DNA of 64,000 bases from Argyresthia goedartella (taxonomy: Eukaryota > Arthropoda > Insecta > Lepidoptera > Argyresthiidae): assembly GCA_949825045.1 (NCBI GenBank), contig OX463806.1, forward strand, positions 40,200,208-40,264,207, written 5' to 3'. The notes beneath the pieces are model-generated. The model was given only the letters and a program-made list of their open reading frames with translations. It made no database searches and was not told where the DNA came from. Below are positions 9,917 through 19,252 of this stretch, piece after piece (position 1 is the stretch's first letter; the number at the start of each line of letters is the position of its first letter). A program made the translations under genes and the position numbers.

Positions 9917-10857
9917 GGGTTACCTACCTCAACTCGAATTACAGAAACTCGAATAACATTTGCTCGCAGACGAATGCTCGATGCTTCATTTCCTCGAAAG
10001 ACCGTTTCCACGAACATCTTTAGCTCGATGTACGCTAGCTCGAAACATTGAATACTCGAATGGTTCACTAACTCGAATGATTTTCAACAGAAAATTGCGT
10101 CTACTCGGCCCCAATACTACCTAGACTTCCGATTTTCGCTAAATGGTAGCTTGTCAATTTTGGAAATTTTCTAGGTCCGACCCTAGGGCCATACAACCTA
10201 TTTTTCATACAAAATTCACTTATATGGCTTCATGGTTATCGTTGAACTCGTCTTTTGATGCCGAGTATGATGGTATGGGTTACGCGGCAACTCCCACGAG
10301 TGGGTTCGTTATATTTTCATTGAGAAAATTTGTTTTACTATGATCTGGTTTAATTTACTAGTAATCATCCCAGGGTTCCACCTCACACCTTCGAATCCAT
10401 CAGCTCGATGGTACCATATTCTCAAAGGTCTTGATACAACAAATCAAATGAGCCCAAACTCGGTGGGTTTACTAGTAAGCATCTCAGGGTTCCACCTCAC
10501 ACCTTCAAGGTCCATCATCAGATCAGCTCAATGGTACCATATTCTCAAAGGTCTTGATATAACAAATCGAAGGAGCCTAGACTCAATGGGTTTACAAGTA
10601 AGCATCCCAGGGTTGTCAATCTTTCGAGCTAGAGTTACATCGAGCTAAAGATAGTTCGGGGCAACGATCTTTCGAGTAAATTCGAGTTGAAGATTATTCG
10701 AGTTAGTGAACCATTCGAGTATACAATCTTTCGAGCTAGCGTACATCGAGCTAAAGATGTTCGTGGAAACGGTCTTTCGAGGAAATGAAGCATCGAGCAT
10801 TCGTCTTCGAGCAAATGTTATTCGCGTTTCTGTAATTCGAGTTGAGGTAGGTAACCC
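9917..10857 (+). mobile_element. MITE family A, copy 1 (941 bp, long TIRs)
   Basis: Terminal inverted repeats open GGGTTACCTACCTCAACTCG on the left and close with the complement GAGTTGAGGTAGGTAACCC on the right. The arms match for at least 155 bases (9,917-10,078 with 10,696-10,857), and the right arm extends further inward. Each arm is built from ~15-bp units bearing CTCGA. The core contains a 114-123 bp unit repeated (CAGGGTTCCACCTCACACC at 10,371 and 10,485), once more than in copy 2. No transposase and no target-site duplication were seen. Confidence 0.9.
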
Positions 10858-10861
10858 CTAT

Positions 10862-10975
10862 CCCACTGTTATAAATGTGAAACTGTGAGAGTTTGGATGT
10901 TTGTTACTCAATCACGCAAAAACGGCGTAACGTATTAATTTCAATGGACCACATACTTAAAATGAGCCAGATTAA
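10862..10975 (+). repeat. Dispersed insect repeat fragment
   Basis: The stretch with GAAACTGTGAGAGTTTGGAT and TTGTTACTCAATCACGCAAA resembles a very common interspersed repeat of insect genomes whose class I cannot set from one copy. It starts directly beside the right end of the family A MITE. Confidence 0.35.
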
Positions 10976-11035
10976 CGAAGCGGGTACTGTACTTCTCTGA
11001 TGTGGGTGCACAGACCGCCAAGCTACGAGGAACTG

Positions 11036-11279
11036 CAGCCTTATGGCGTAAGTCGTCTGAGCTATGAACTTCATATAGACTTTTACGTTTGACACCTTGC
11101 ACCAGCTTCATCTGTCAAATTGGTATCACGCAAGTAGCATCATAACGGAGGCCAAACCCAAGCTCATTGAATGAAGCCTAGAAGCCTTCGGTGATACCCC
11201 GCAATCGATGAAATTGTATGAGCATGAGATGAACCATAGACACACGCTATGAACTTCAGATAGTTACGCCATAAGGCTG
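11036..11279 (+). mobile_element. MITE family B, copy 1 (244 bp) with CTG target duplication
   Basis: Terminal inverted repeats CAGCCTTATGGCGTAA (left) and its complement (right), flanked by CTG at 11,033-11,035 and 11,280-11,282. The copy at 43,164-43,407 has identical length, the same ends and opposite orientation. Three-base duplications and no coding capacity indicate a non-autonomous DNA transposon; the superfamily is not certain. Confidence 0.9.
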
Positions 11280-11633
11280 CTGGCCAGCCACGTCAGTCGT
11301 ATGTACACGTACAGATGGGCGAAAATCGCTTTATGGCGGATTTCGGCGGCGTAGAGGGAGGCCTAAATGGATATCTCAGGATGCCCTCGACAAATTTCTG
11401 CCGGGGTGGCCGGACGGAGAGGTGGCACAGAACAGGGGCATGTGGACTCCAGGGGGGGAGGCCTCTGCCAAGCAGGGGGATACCAAATTGGCTAGATAAA
11501 AAAAAAATGATGATTCCGAAGTCTAGGTATACGATGTTGCCGGCACCAGTTTTTATATTTAGGTATTATATATTTACGTATATAGAGTATAACTAATGTG
11601 AAATACCAAATAATAATATGTTGTTTTACTCAC

Positions 11634-12084
11634 GTTTATGTAGCACGGCGAGTGTTTCAGTATCCATTATCTCCACATAAGGGAATATGAATACAGGCAG
11701 GAAGGCCGTCACAGGCAATGGTATACACTCAGTGACCCAAAACAACGCCATAACGATTATAGTGTATCCGAGCCACGCTTTCTTCTGTAGGGGAAAACTG
11801 ACGTGAATATTTAGGGTTATTCCGGTTATCCGCCCTAGGCATTCCACCGTAAGGTGGACACTGGGAACAGTGCGCGAGAATCAGAGTGGTTTCTCGGACA
11901 CGTTTCCGAGTCTAGGTTGTATATAGATAGTAGGTCAGATACTCACCCCTCCAAAGACCAGCGGGATAGCTAGGAAAACCAGTGGGACTACTAATACCAC
12001 CACACCGCGCCAGTGGCCTAGTAGAAATAACTGGATTCTTCTATGGGATTTAATTGGAGGCTCCTCTATGTCCGATGGTGACGC
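11634..12084 (-). CDS. Indy: SLC13/INDY-type citrate cotransporter, first two recognisable exons
   Basis: Members of this family carry di- and tricarboxylates such as citrate across the plasma membrane. Exon 1 (about 11,947-12,084) encodes a hydrophilic lead with SHRRIQLFLLGHWRG, then a first membrane segment VVVLVVPLVFLAIPLVFGG. Exon 2 (11,634-11,784) encodes KKAWLGYTIIVMALFWVTEC followed by IPLPVTAFLPVFIFP, the signature start of SLC13 proteins. Both exons end in consensus donors (gtgagt), exon 2 has a good acceptor (ccctacag), and exon 1 ends in phase 0 to match. The exon 1 acceptor and the start codon are uncertain. The remaining ~500 residues should lie on lower coordinates of this strand, but none of the 11.6 kb to the left encodes them. 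It is therefore either a gene with a very long intron or an orphan fragment. Family A MITE copies lie on both sides. Confidence 0.75.
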
Positions 12085-12819
12085 TCTTTTTAAGAGAAAA
12101 TATTGAATATTATTAATGATAGACACGACATCAAGACGATATTGAGAATAGGTTCTTCTCTTCCAATTTTCTCGTGAATGTGACACTTTAGCTACAATAC
12201 TTATTGTCATTTTGTATGTGTAATCAAGTCCTCTATCCATACCTACATATCTACCACATTCATCGAGCGCGGAAGCTTTGGAAAAAAACACAATTCCGGC
12301 GCGGGGACAATTCAAATTCAAATTCAAAAAGAGATTATTTCCATAAGAAACACATAGGTAACATTTGGAGAATGTCAAATCTTAAACTAACACATGTATA
12401 AGGTACAGGGAAATATAGAACTCAATTTGAATTCCGTCACCTCAATGTTTTAGATGCTGGAGGCAAAGAGGCGACTAGAAACCTCCAATGCCAAAGGGTT
12501 CGATCCCCTTCAATTGTCTACCTTTGCCAGTAGGTAGATACTTATATATTAAACCAGTACACGATCACTATGACGAAGCCTACCTATGCCTACATAAAAT
12601 ACCCGCAAAATAGTTGAGACTTCATAAATGGTACGGAATCCTTAAGTCGGTGTAACAATAAATCAAGTAATGACGTACAGTAAATATGGCTGTCTCCAGA
12701 AGGTATAGGGCTTTTGCCGATTAGTGGGTTAGGTACTACACTATTATGTACCATTAAGGCTGCTTGCAGGTAAATTTTTGGGCTTGTTGAGTACAAAATT
12801 CTGAGCTACACTTCGAAAC
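12085..12819. other. Unassigned sequence upstream of the INDY exons
   Basis: Probably intron or upstream DNA of the INDY-type gene. A tRNA-like patch (T-arm-like AAGGGTTCGATCCCCTT at about 12,493-12,510) is present, without a cloverleaf. Nothing else stands out. Confidence 0.3.
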
Positions 12820-13637
12820 GGGTTACCTACCTCAACTCGAATTACAGAAACGCGAATAACATTTGCTCGAAGACGAATGCTCGATGCTTCATTTCCTCGA
12901 AAGACCGTTTCCACGAACATCTTTAGCTCGATGTACGCTAGCTCGAAAGATTGTATACTCGAATGGTTCACTAACTCGAATAATCTTCAACTCGAATTTA
13001 CTCGAAAGATCGTTGCCCCGAACTATCTTTAGCTCGATGTAACTCTAGCTCGAAAGATTGACAACCCTGGGATGCTTACTTGTAAACCCACCGAGTTTAG
13101 GCTCATTTGATTTGTTGTATCAAGACCTTTGAGAATATGGTACCATCGAGCTGATGGATTCGAAGGTGTGAGGTGGAACCCTGGGATGATTACTAGTAAA
13201 TTAAACCAGATCATAGTAAAACAAATTTTCTCAATGAAAATATAACGAACCCACTCGTGGGAGTTGCCGCGTAACCCATACCATCATACTCGGCATCAAA
13301 AGACGAGTTCAACGATAACCATGAAGCTATATAAGTGAATTTTGTATGAAAAATAGGTTGTATGGCCCTAGGGTCGGACCTAGAAAATTTCCAAAATTGA
13401 CAAGCTACCATTTAGCGAAAATCGGAAGTCTAGGTAGTATTGGGGCCGAGTAGACGCAATTTTCTGTTGAAAATCATTCGAGTTAGTGAACCATTCGAGT
13501 ATTCAATGTTTCGAGCTAGCGTACATCGAGCTAAAGATGTTCGTGGAAACGGTCTTTCGAGGAAATGAAGCATCGAGCATTCGTCTGCGAGCAAATGTTA
13601 TTCGAGTTTCTGTAATTCGAGTTGAGGTAGGTAACCC
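12820..13637 (-). mobile_element. MITE family A, copy 2 (818 bp), inverted relative to copy 1
   Basis: The same ends as copy 1 (GGGTTACCTACC at 12,820 and GGTAGGTAACCC ending at 13,637) and the same core in opposite orientation, including the block around ACCCACTCGTGGGAGTTGCC. It lacks one ~123-bp core unit present in copy 1. The arms carry the same ~15-bp CTCGA units. No target-site duplication is evident. Confidence 0.9.
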
Positions 13638-14178
13638 AAGTACTATTATGTCATTAAAGACGATACTCCTCTTGTCCGAACATTATCTTTGCCTTTGTTT
13701 TACTAAATAGAGTCCATAATTCTGCAGCTTATTATCATGTGGGTACGAGTGTGCATTGTGGTAGACACGTGTCTCATCTGTGCGTTTGTGTGAGTGCATT
13801 CATTTCATTCTCATTCGAAATAGAAACGGATAAGTGAAGTATTTTTTTGTATATGAAACCGTCTGTAGAGCTCAATTATTATGGAAAGTGGCAGTAATGT
13901 CATGAAAATTACGAATAACTGATGCTGATTTAAAAAAAAACATTATTGTTAAATTAGTATTAGAATGTACTACACTTTTTTACAAAATACTATCCTTTTT
14001 GTATTTTTGTGCTATCCTTTTCAACGCATCTAAATCCAACACTGATCGCGATGTACGTGTACTTTGCATTGGATGTTAAACCACGGAGTGCAGTGCACTG
14101 TTTATTTACGCGCTTTATATAAATGTGCATTACATTGCAATTCAGTACAAACAGTATTAGTAACGATTTGTAAAAGAA
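13638..14178. other. Unassigned spacer
   Basis: AT-rich; should contain the left end and promoter of the hAT element that follows. I looked for its CAGTGGCGTAGC terminus here and did not find it. Confidence 0.3.
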
Positions 14179-15769
14179 ATGAGTGAAAGGAAAAGAGATT
14201 ATCCCAGCGGCGCTGAGAAAAGAAAAATTAAACAGAAAAGGGACGAGGTTATAAAAAAAGTGCCCAAAATTTTTTTAGAGACAAGATACTGTGAGTGATT
14301 TAGATTGGAAGGGTAAGTACTACACTACTACCCAACCCATTTATTAGGGGCCCGTAGTGATAAACAAGGAAATCTTTTAATTTCGGTCTGTCCATCTGTC
14401 CGTCACAAAAAGTTGTCTCCCCCCTCGATTTTCACAATTATACTGTTTTTAGGGTTCCGTGCCTTGATTAAAAAAAACAAAATTCTAACCTATCTATAGG
14501 ATCGATTTGTTTTGTTGTTTGTTTATCAGTCCGTATCGTATCGTTAATTGCATGTTGAGAACTTCAGATGTGCAGACTCGCTTTCGGGTTCTCGTTTTGT
14601 ATGGCCACTACACTACGCGCTGCGTTTAAATAGCACGCAGGTGTATAGTAATGCACGGACGGGCTGCAGGTGATTTTGTATCTACTAATAGGTACGAGCA
14701 CAATCCGCGTAGAATCTGTGTGCGTCTGAACTGAACACTCTCTAACTGTGTCCCTTAGTAACGTTATTTATTTATATATAACTCTTTTTAGTTTAGTATC
14801 AAAGCATTCGTATTTATTTTTTAACTATTACTCGTTTATTTTTAGATTCTTCTGAAGCATGTTCTTCGTCACATATCCATCCGGAAATAGAAGAAAGCCA
14901 AGCACATACTTTATCGGATGTCCATCCAGAAATCGAGGAACCCCAAGTCAACGATTCTGATATATCTGCAGATAATGCAGATTGTAATATAATTTCATCA
15001 GATAGAGGAAATTTTGGTGACAATTTAACTGAATGCGAACGAAAAATAATTTTTAAATTGGTTCCATTTAAACCACAAGGACCATTTCCAAAAGTTTCAG
15101 AAAATAACCGACCTTTTTCAGCTTATTATTATTCATATTTCAATCAGGCAGGCATAAAAATTATAAGACCATGGTTATGTTATTCTAACGTTTTAAACAA
15201 ACCGTACTGTCACTTCTGTTGGTTATTAGCAGATCGTCAAAACAAATCGTACTCCTCTGCTTGGGTTAACGGTGTTTCGGTTAGAAGCAATTTCACACAA
15301 ACTATTCTTGACTCTGAAACTCCTATCTTCTTCAAGCGAAGAGATATTAAACGCTTCCGGAAAACTGTCTGCTAAATACAGTAAAGACATCTCACTTAAT
15401 CTTTGTGACCAATTAAAGGCTCTAAAAACATGCTTAAATTCTGAAATTAAAAAAATTGATTCCATTAAAGAACTCATTGAATTATTGCTAGTAAAATTCA
15501 ATAGTCTTGCATCCAGTTTTCCCGAGGTAATCACAGCATGCTTTTTATTCTTGACCCTTCCAGTTACAACCGCAACGGCAGAAAGAAGTTTTTCAAAATT
15601 AAAACTAATAAAAAATTACTTAAGAACTTCGATGGGACAAGAACGGCTGTCAGACATCTCACTATTGTCCATAGAGGCAGAAACTTTAGAAAAACTAAAA
15701 TCATCATCAGCCATAAATGATTTAATAAATCAGTTTGCCGATAAAAAGGCAAGGAGAGTGAATATTTAA
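14179..15769 (+). pseudogene. ZMYM1-type hAT transposase, spliced, internally deleted
   Basis: Exon 1 (14,179-14,290) starts MSERKRDYPSGAEKRKIKQK, the usual lysine-rich opening of ZMYM1-like hAT proteins, and ends at a consensus donor (gtgagt). Exon 2 begins at 14,846 after a pyrimidine-rich acceptor, and the reading phase joins correctly. It carries an acidic HPEIEE repeat and then the TTF-type zinc finger (NKPYCHFCWLLA, about 15,193-15,228). A frame change near 15,300 then leads to 15,769 with the C-terminal hAT dimerisation motif PVTTATAERSFSKLKLIKNY and LSDISLLSIE. The whole catalytic core between zinc finger and dimerisation domain (normally several hundred residues with the DDE acids) is missing. 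This is therefore a non-autonomous deletion derivative that keeps the ends of the gene. Confidence 0.8.
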
Positions 15770-15870
15770 AATTCGATTTTTATTTGTAAAATGGGTAAAT
15801 TATGTGATAAATAAATATTACTTCTCACAATATTTTTATTCTTTTGTGAAAAATCTTTACCTCCATATAA

Positions 15871-15925
15871 GGGCCTCCAAAAAAAATTTTTATACGGGGC
15901 CCCAACAAGGCACGCTACGCCACTG
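15871..15925 (+). repeat. Right terminal inverted repeat of the ZMYM1-type hAT
   Basis: Read inward on the minus strand, the end is CAGTGGCGTAGCGTGCC, followed by TTGTTGGGGCCCCGTA, a typical hAT terminus. The adjoining eight bases CGCACAGG would be the target duplication, but the left partner was not found. Confidence 0.6.
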
Positions 15926-16194
15926 CGCACAGGCCAAAAAAAAAGTTTAATCACGATACAGGTCTTGTATGGACACCTATACAACCTCAAGCTGGACCAA
16001 GAAGGTTGAACCTCTACTTAAAAAAAGGTAGTGCCTCCGCAGCCGGGCGCCGGCCGCCGATTCGGAAGGGAAAAAAGAAACACGCATGCGCAATCGATGT
16101 TTGCGCCTTGGCGCCAACATTTATGAACATTTTACATTTAAATTAAACAAAGTTTGGTTTTGTTTGTAAAATAAATTAGTTTTTGTGTAAAAAC

Positions 16195-17433
16195 ATGTCT
16201 GAAAGCGAGGATAGTGGTAATCGTACACCACCAGACATTCTGGAAGCTGCGTCAAACATGACCATGAACCTGTTACCGGAGAAATCTAGGAGCAACTATA
16301 ATAAATGTTACCACGAGTTCATGGAATTGAAAATGAATAAAAATGCTACATCATTTTCTGAAAATGTGTTGTTAGCGTACTTTCAAGAGTTATCTGAAAA
16401 ATATAAAGTGTCAAAGTATGATGGTTAAATACTCCATGATTACAAGTACACTCAGTATTTACAACGAAGTTGACATAACTAAATATAGCAAGCTGATTGC
16501 ATTTTTGAAACGAAACTCTCAAGGATATAAAGGGAAAAAATTCAAGACTTTTACAGCAGAGCAGCTAAATAAGTTCTTAAATGAAGCCCCAGACACAATA
16601 TAATTTTATAATCTTTATTTATTTATTTTTATTTATTTATTTATTCAGGTAATCAACCGAACCAGTGTGTGGTCACCTTGCAATCGTACCACACATTTAA
16701 TTCGGTCTAAGCTGAGCCGACATGGAGCATGACTTGCAGACATTTCCTTCAAATTCGTAGCAGATTTGGTTGCACCTATATATATCTCTTCACAAAGGTA
16801 TTTTTAGTTATTTATCAGTTAACCATGTACATATTTTTTTGCTAATATTGAGTTAATTTACCGTAATATGTATATCAATTGTTACAGATTGCACTAATTT
16901 TTGGTATAATGGGTGCTTGTAGACGACAAGAGTTATACAACATACAATTCAAAGATGTTGAAGTCTTCGAAACTGCACTATTGATCAAAATAAGTAAAAC
17001 TAAAACCAAGATACACGGCCCTGTTACCATTACTGGGAAATATTATGAACAATACAAAAAATACATAGAGCTACGATCAACTGAGTGCAGCAATCCCAGT
17101 TTTTTTTCTAAATATATTGCCGGAAAATGCACGACACGGAGAGTTGGCATTAACAAATTTGGAGTTTTAGGCAAAGTTATTGCCAGCTATCTTCAACTCA
17201 CCAACCCTGAATTGTACACAGGACACTGCTTTCGCCGAACATCTGCGACCTTGCTAGTTGACGCTGGTGGAGATATAACGGCACTAAAGCGACACGGTGG
17301 TTGGGAGTCAACGACAATTGCAGAAGCCTATATAGACGATTCAATGACTAACAAGATCGCTGTATCCAATTCAATACTTAACCTCTCCGTGACCCAACCG
17401 TACCGACACGTCAACGTAAACAAACACTATTGA
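16195..17433 (+). pseudogene. Crypton-type tyrosine recombinase, lightly broken
   Basis: Tyrosine recombinases of Cryptons excise and insert circular intermediates. The first part (start 16,195) opens MSESEDSGNRTPPDILEAAS and holds the SAM-like core-binding domain (LPEKSRSNYNKCYHEFM). A one-base frame change at about 16,418-16,425 breaks it, after which the domain continues to 16,600 (FKTFTAEQLNKFLNEAP). An intron with a (TTTA)n tract and a clean acceptor at 16,886-16,887 follows. The catalytic exon (16,888-17,433) shows all expected residues: Arg in GACRRQELYN, His-x-x-Arg in TGHCFRRTSA, the HGGW box and the nucleophile in AEAYIDD. So the catalytic part is intact while the N-terminal part carries one frameshift. 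Cryptons lack inverted repeats, so element borders cannot be set from the sequence alone. Confidence 0.75.
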
Positions 17434-18249
17434 CCCAAGCGCACCGACACGCACTCGATACCTTTTTTATAGACCGGAATGAATTAGCCAATTATGTTCG
17501 TATTGGCAAGGTTTTACTGTGTAAAAACGGCCAATGAGCCAATCTTCCATTTCCGGTATGGTCTTTTGTTCATTTCATTCATTCAAGACGCTGCAAACGT
17601 GACTCGAAAAAATCACTTTTCGTAACCGGTATTTGATGAAATCTTCGAAAGCTGAAATATTGAAAAACTTCTATTAGAACATACTAATGTTTTTATTGTT
17701 TTCAAAAGGTAATCTTGTGTAGATTACGAAAGTATCAAACAAAATGTGTATTTTGTTGTATTTTACTCATGTCGACTACATTTGTGACGAGAGGGAGCAT
17801 TTTATTAGAACTCTGTGATTCTGATGTCGGTACAAAAATAAACGAAGGTCACAGTGACATTTTCTTCGCATTGAGTAAGAGAGGGTTTCATTAGCTACTC
17901 AGATGTACAAACTCTCATAGTTCTAAGAGTTACCATTCAGACATAATCACTTGATATGTCAGTCAAGTCGCGCGCGCCGCGCGGGCTCATATGTCTGGGA
18001 TTAGAGCTGGTTGGCGCCGGGCGGCCGGGTTTCGGAGAGGTTAACAGTATTCAAAATAACAGAAATGCGGTCAACATTAACATACCCTGTCCGAGTACCT
18101 CCAATAACGCTTCCTGTCCGGTTCAAATTCAATTTCATAATTGTAATATTCAGAACATCAATAATTATTACAAGTAAAAATAAATTTGTTATTATATTCA
18201 GCGTTTTATTTGCAATATTATTTTATGTATTATAAGAGAGTAGATAAAG
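17434..18249. other. Unassigned sequence with a weak foldback
   Basis: Between about 17,472 and 17,569 the sequence AGACCGGAATG has a diverged inverted counterpart near CATTTCCGGTATGGTCT, suggesting a short MITE. The remainder, including the GC-rich patch at 17,960-18,030, shows no recognisable gene. Confidence 0.3.
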
Positions 18250-18384
18250 TAGTGTATGACACTGTACATAACTTGGTCTTATAACACTCGTGTGATACTA
18301 TAAAAAACTCGCCTATGACTCGTTATTTTTAAACACACTCGAGTTATAAGAACCCTTATTATGCAACAGTATCATAAACTACTA
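18250..18384. mobile_element. Foldback MITE family C, copy 1 (135 bp)
   Basis: The arms pair TAGTGTATGACACTGTACAT with the complement of the right end, which closes AGTATCATAAACTACTA. The centre holds the hairpin ACTCGTGTGATA...CACACTCGAGTTATAAGAA. A relative with the same layout lies at 37,406-37,543. Confidence 0.75.
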
Positions 18385-18429
18385 TAATAAAAGGGTTAAT
18401 GTTTTTCTGCAATGGTGCCTCCATTGGTG

Positions 18430-18700
18430 GTTTATTAGCCAATTCTCAAAGTTTCCTTTGTAGTTAACTTTTTTGAACCTCTTCTTTAAGTGGCACCATT
18501 AGCTTTCCATTGCGCTGGGTGTTTTTCCCATCTCCTTCCACAAATTCTTCAGAATGGTTTAATTTCCTGTGTATGTAGCCGTGGGCCGGCAAGGCATCAT
18601 AGGCGCTCCAGCAATCTGTATGGATTGTTGTGAGTGGTTTCACATGTTTTTTTAATAATAGGTATTAATACCGGCTTGGTTTTAGAATCGTTCCCCCTTA
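18430..18700 (-). pseudogene. Merlin/IS1016-like transposase fragment
   Basis: The minus strand reads LLLKKHVKPLTTIHTDCWSA and then YDALPAHGYIHRKLNHSEEF followed by VEGDGKNTQRN. This is the heart of the IS1595/ISXO2-type DDE domain used by eukaryotic Merlin elements, with the second catalytic Asp in HTDCW and the conserved NHSE box. Only about 70-80 residues are readable before stops. It lies immediately downstream of the errantivirus 3' end. Confidence 0.65.
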
Positions 18701-18899
18701 ATTTAATTATAATGAGGTGTGTAATCGAAAGCTTGTCGTCACTTTTCCTGAGAAAGTGCTTTTATTTAAGTGATGAAATGTGTAGTTTTTTTAAAAATCA
18801 AAGATGAAAATTGGAAAATGTATGGTAAACAAAATGTGAAAATTGGACTATTTCTGTGAACGAAACGTAAAAATTGACGTAACGAAATGTCAATAAGAC

Positions 18900-19252
18900 A
18901 ATACATAGACAAGTTTTCACGTAGAGGGAAAAGCTTTTTAAAAACAACTTTTTATTGGAAAAGCTTAATACTACTTAAAATTACTGCTCGATTTTGAGAG
19001 ACAGACAACTAACTTAGGCTAACTTAAACACGTCTGAACGATTCGAGTCCAGACGACTAATTGATTTCGTCCCACGGCTCTACGGGCTGCCAGGAAGCAG
19101 ACCACGTCATCTCAACTCTTGGAAGTCACTCTTGTACTAACAAAGTATCATAGATGGGCAGAAATGCTTACTAGGAACCCAACTGTACCTAAGAGATAAG
19201 TGCTGATGAAGCGTTGACAGTCAGCACTTCAGGCCGAGAGGAGAATATAACT
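18900..19252 (-). repeat. 3' LTR of the errantivirus (inner end defined only)
   Basis: On the minus strand the LTR starts AGTTATATTC at 19,252, directly after a purine-rich tract; gypsy-like LTRs typically begin AGTTA. It overlaps the env 3' end. A polyadenylation signal AATAAA is present near 18,950. The outer end is a guess because no second LTR is available for comparison. Confidence 0.5.

Noticed and set aside
11315..11596. 93-codon plus-strand open frame
   Set aside because: No family resemblance and no splice context; the Gly/Arg-rich part looks like a translated LINE tail (WPDGEVAQNRG-type sequence in another frame).
12462..12528. tRNA-like patch with a T-arm (AAGGG-TTCGATC-CCCTT) and outer GGCAAAG/CTTTGCC stem
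   Set aside because: The spacing between the T-arm and the outer stem is too long and the D and anticodon arms do not form, so it is not a tRNA gene; at best it is a SINE-head relic.
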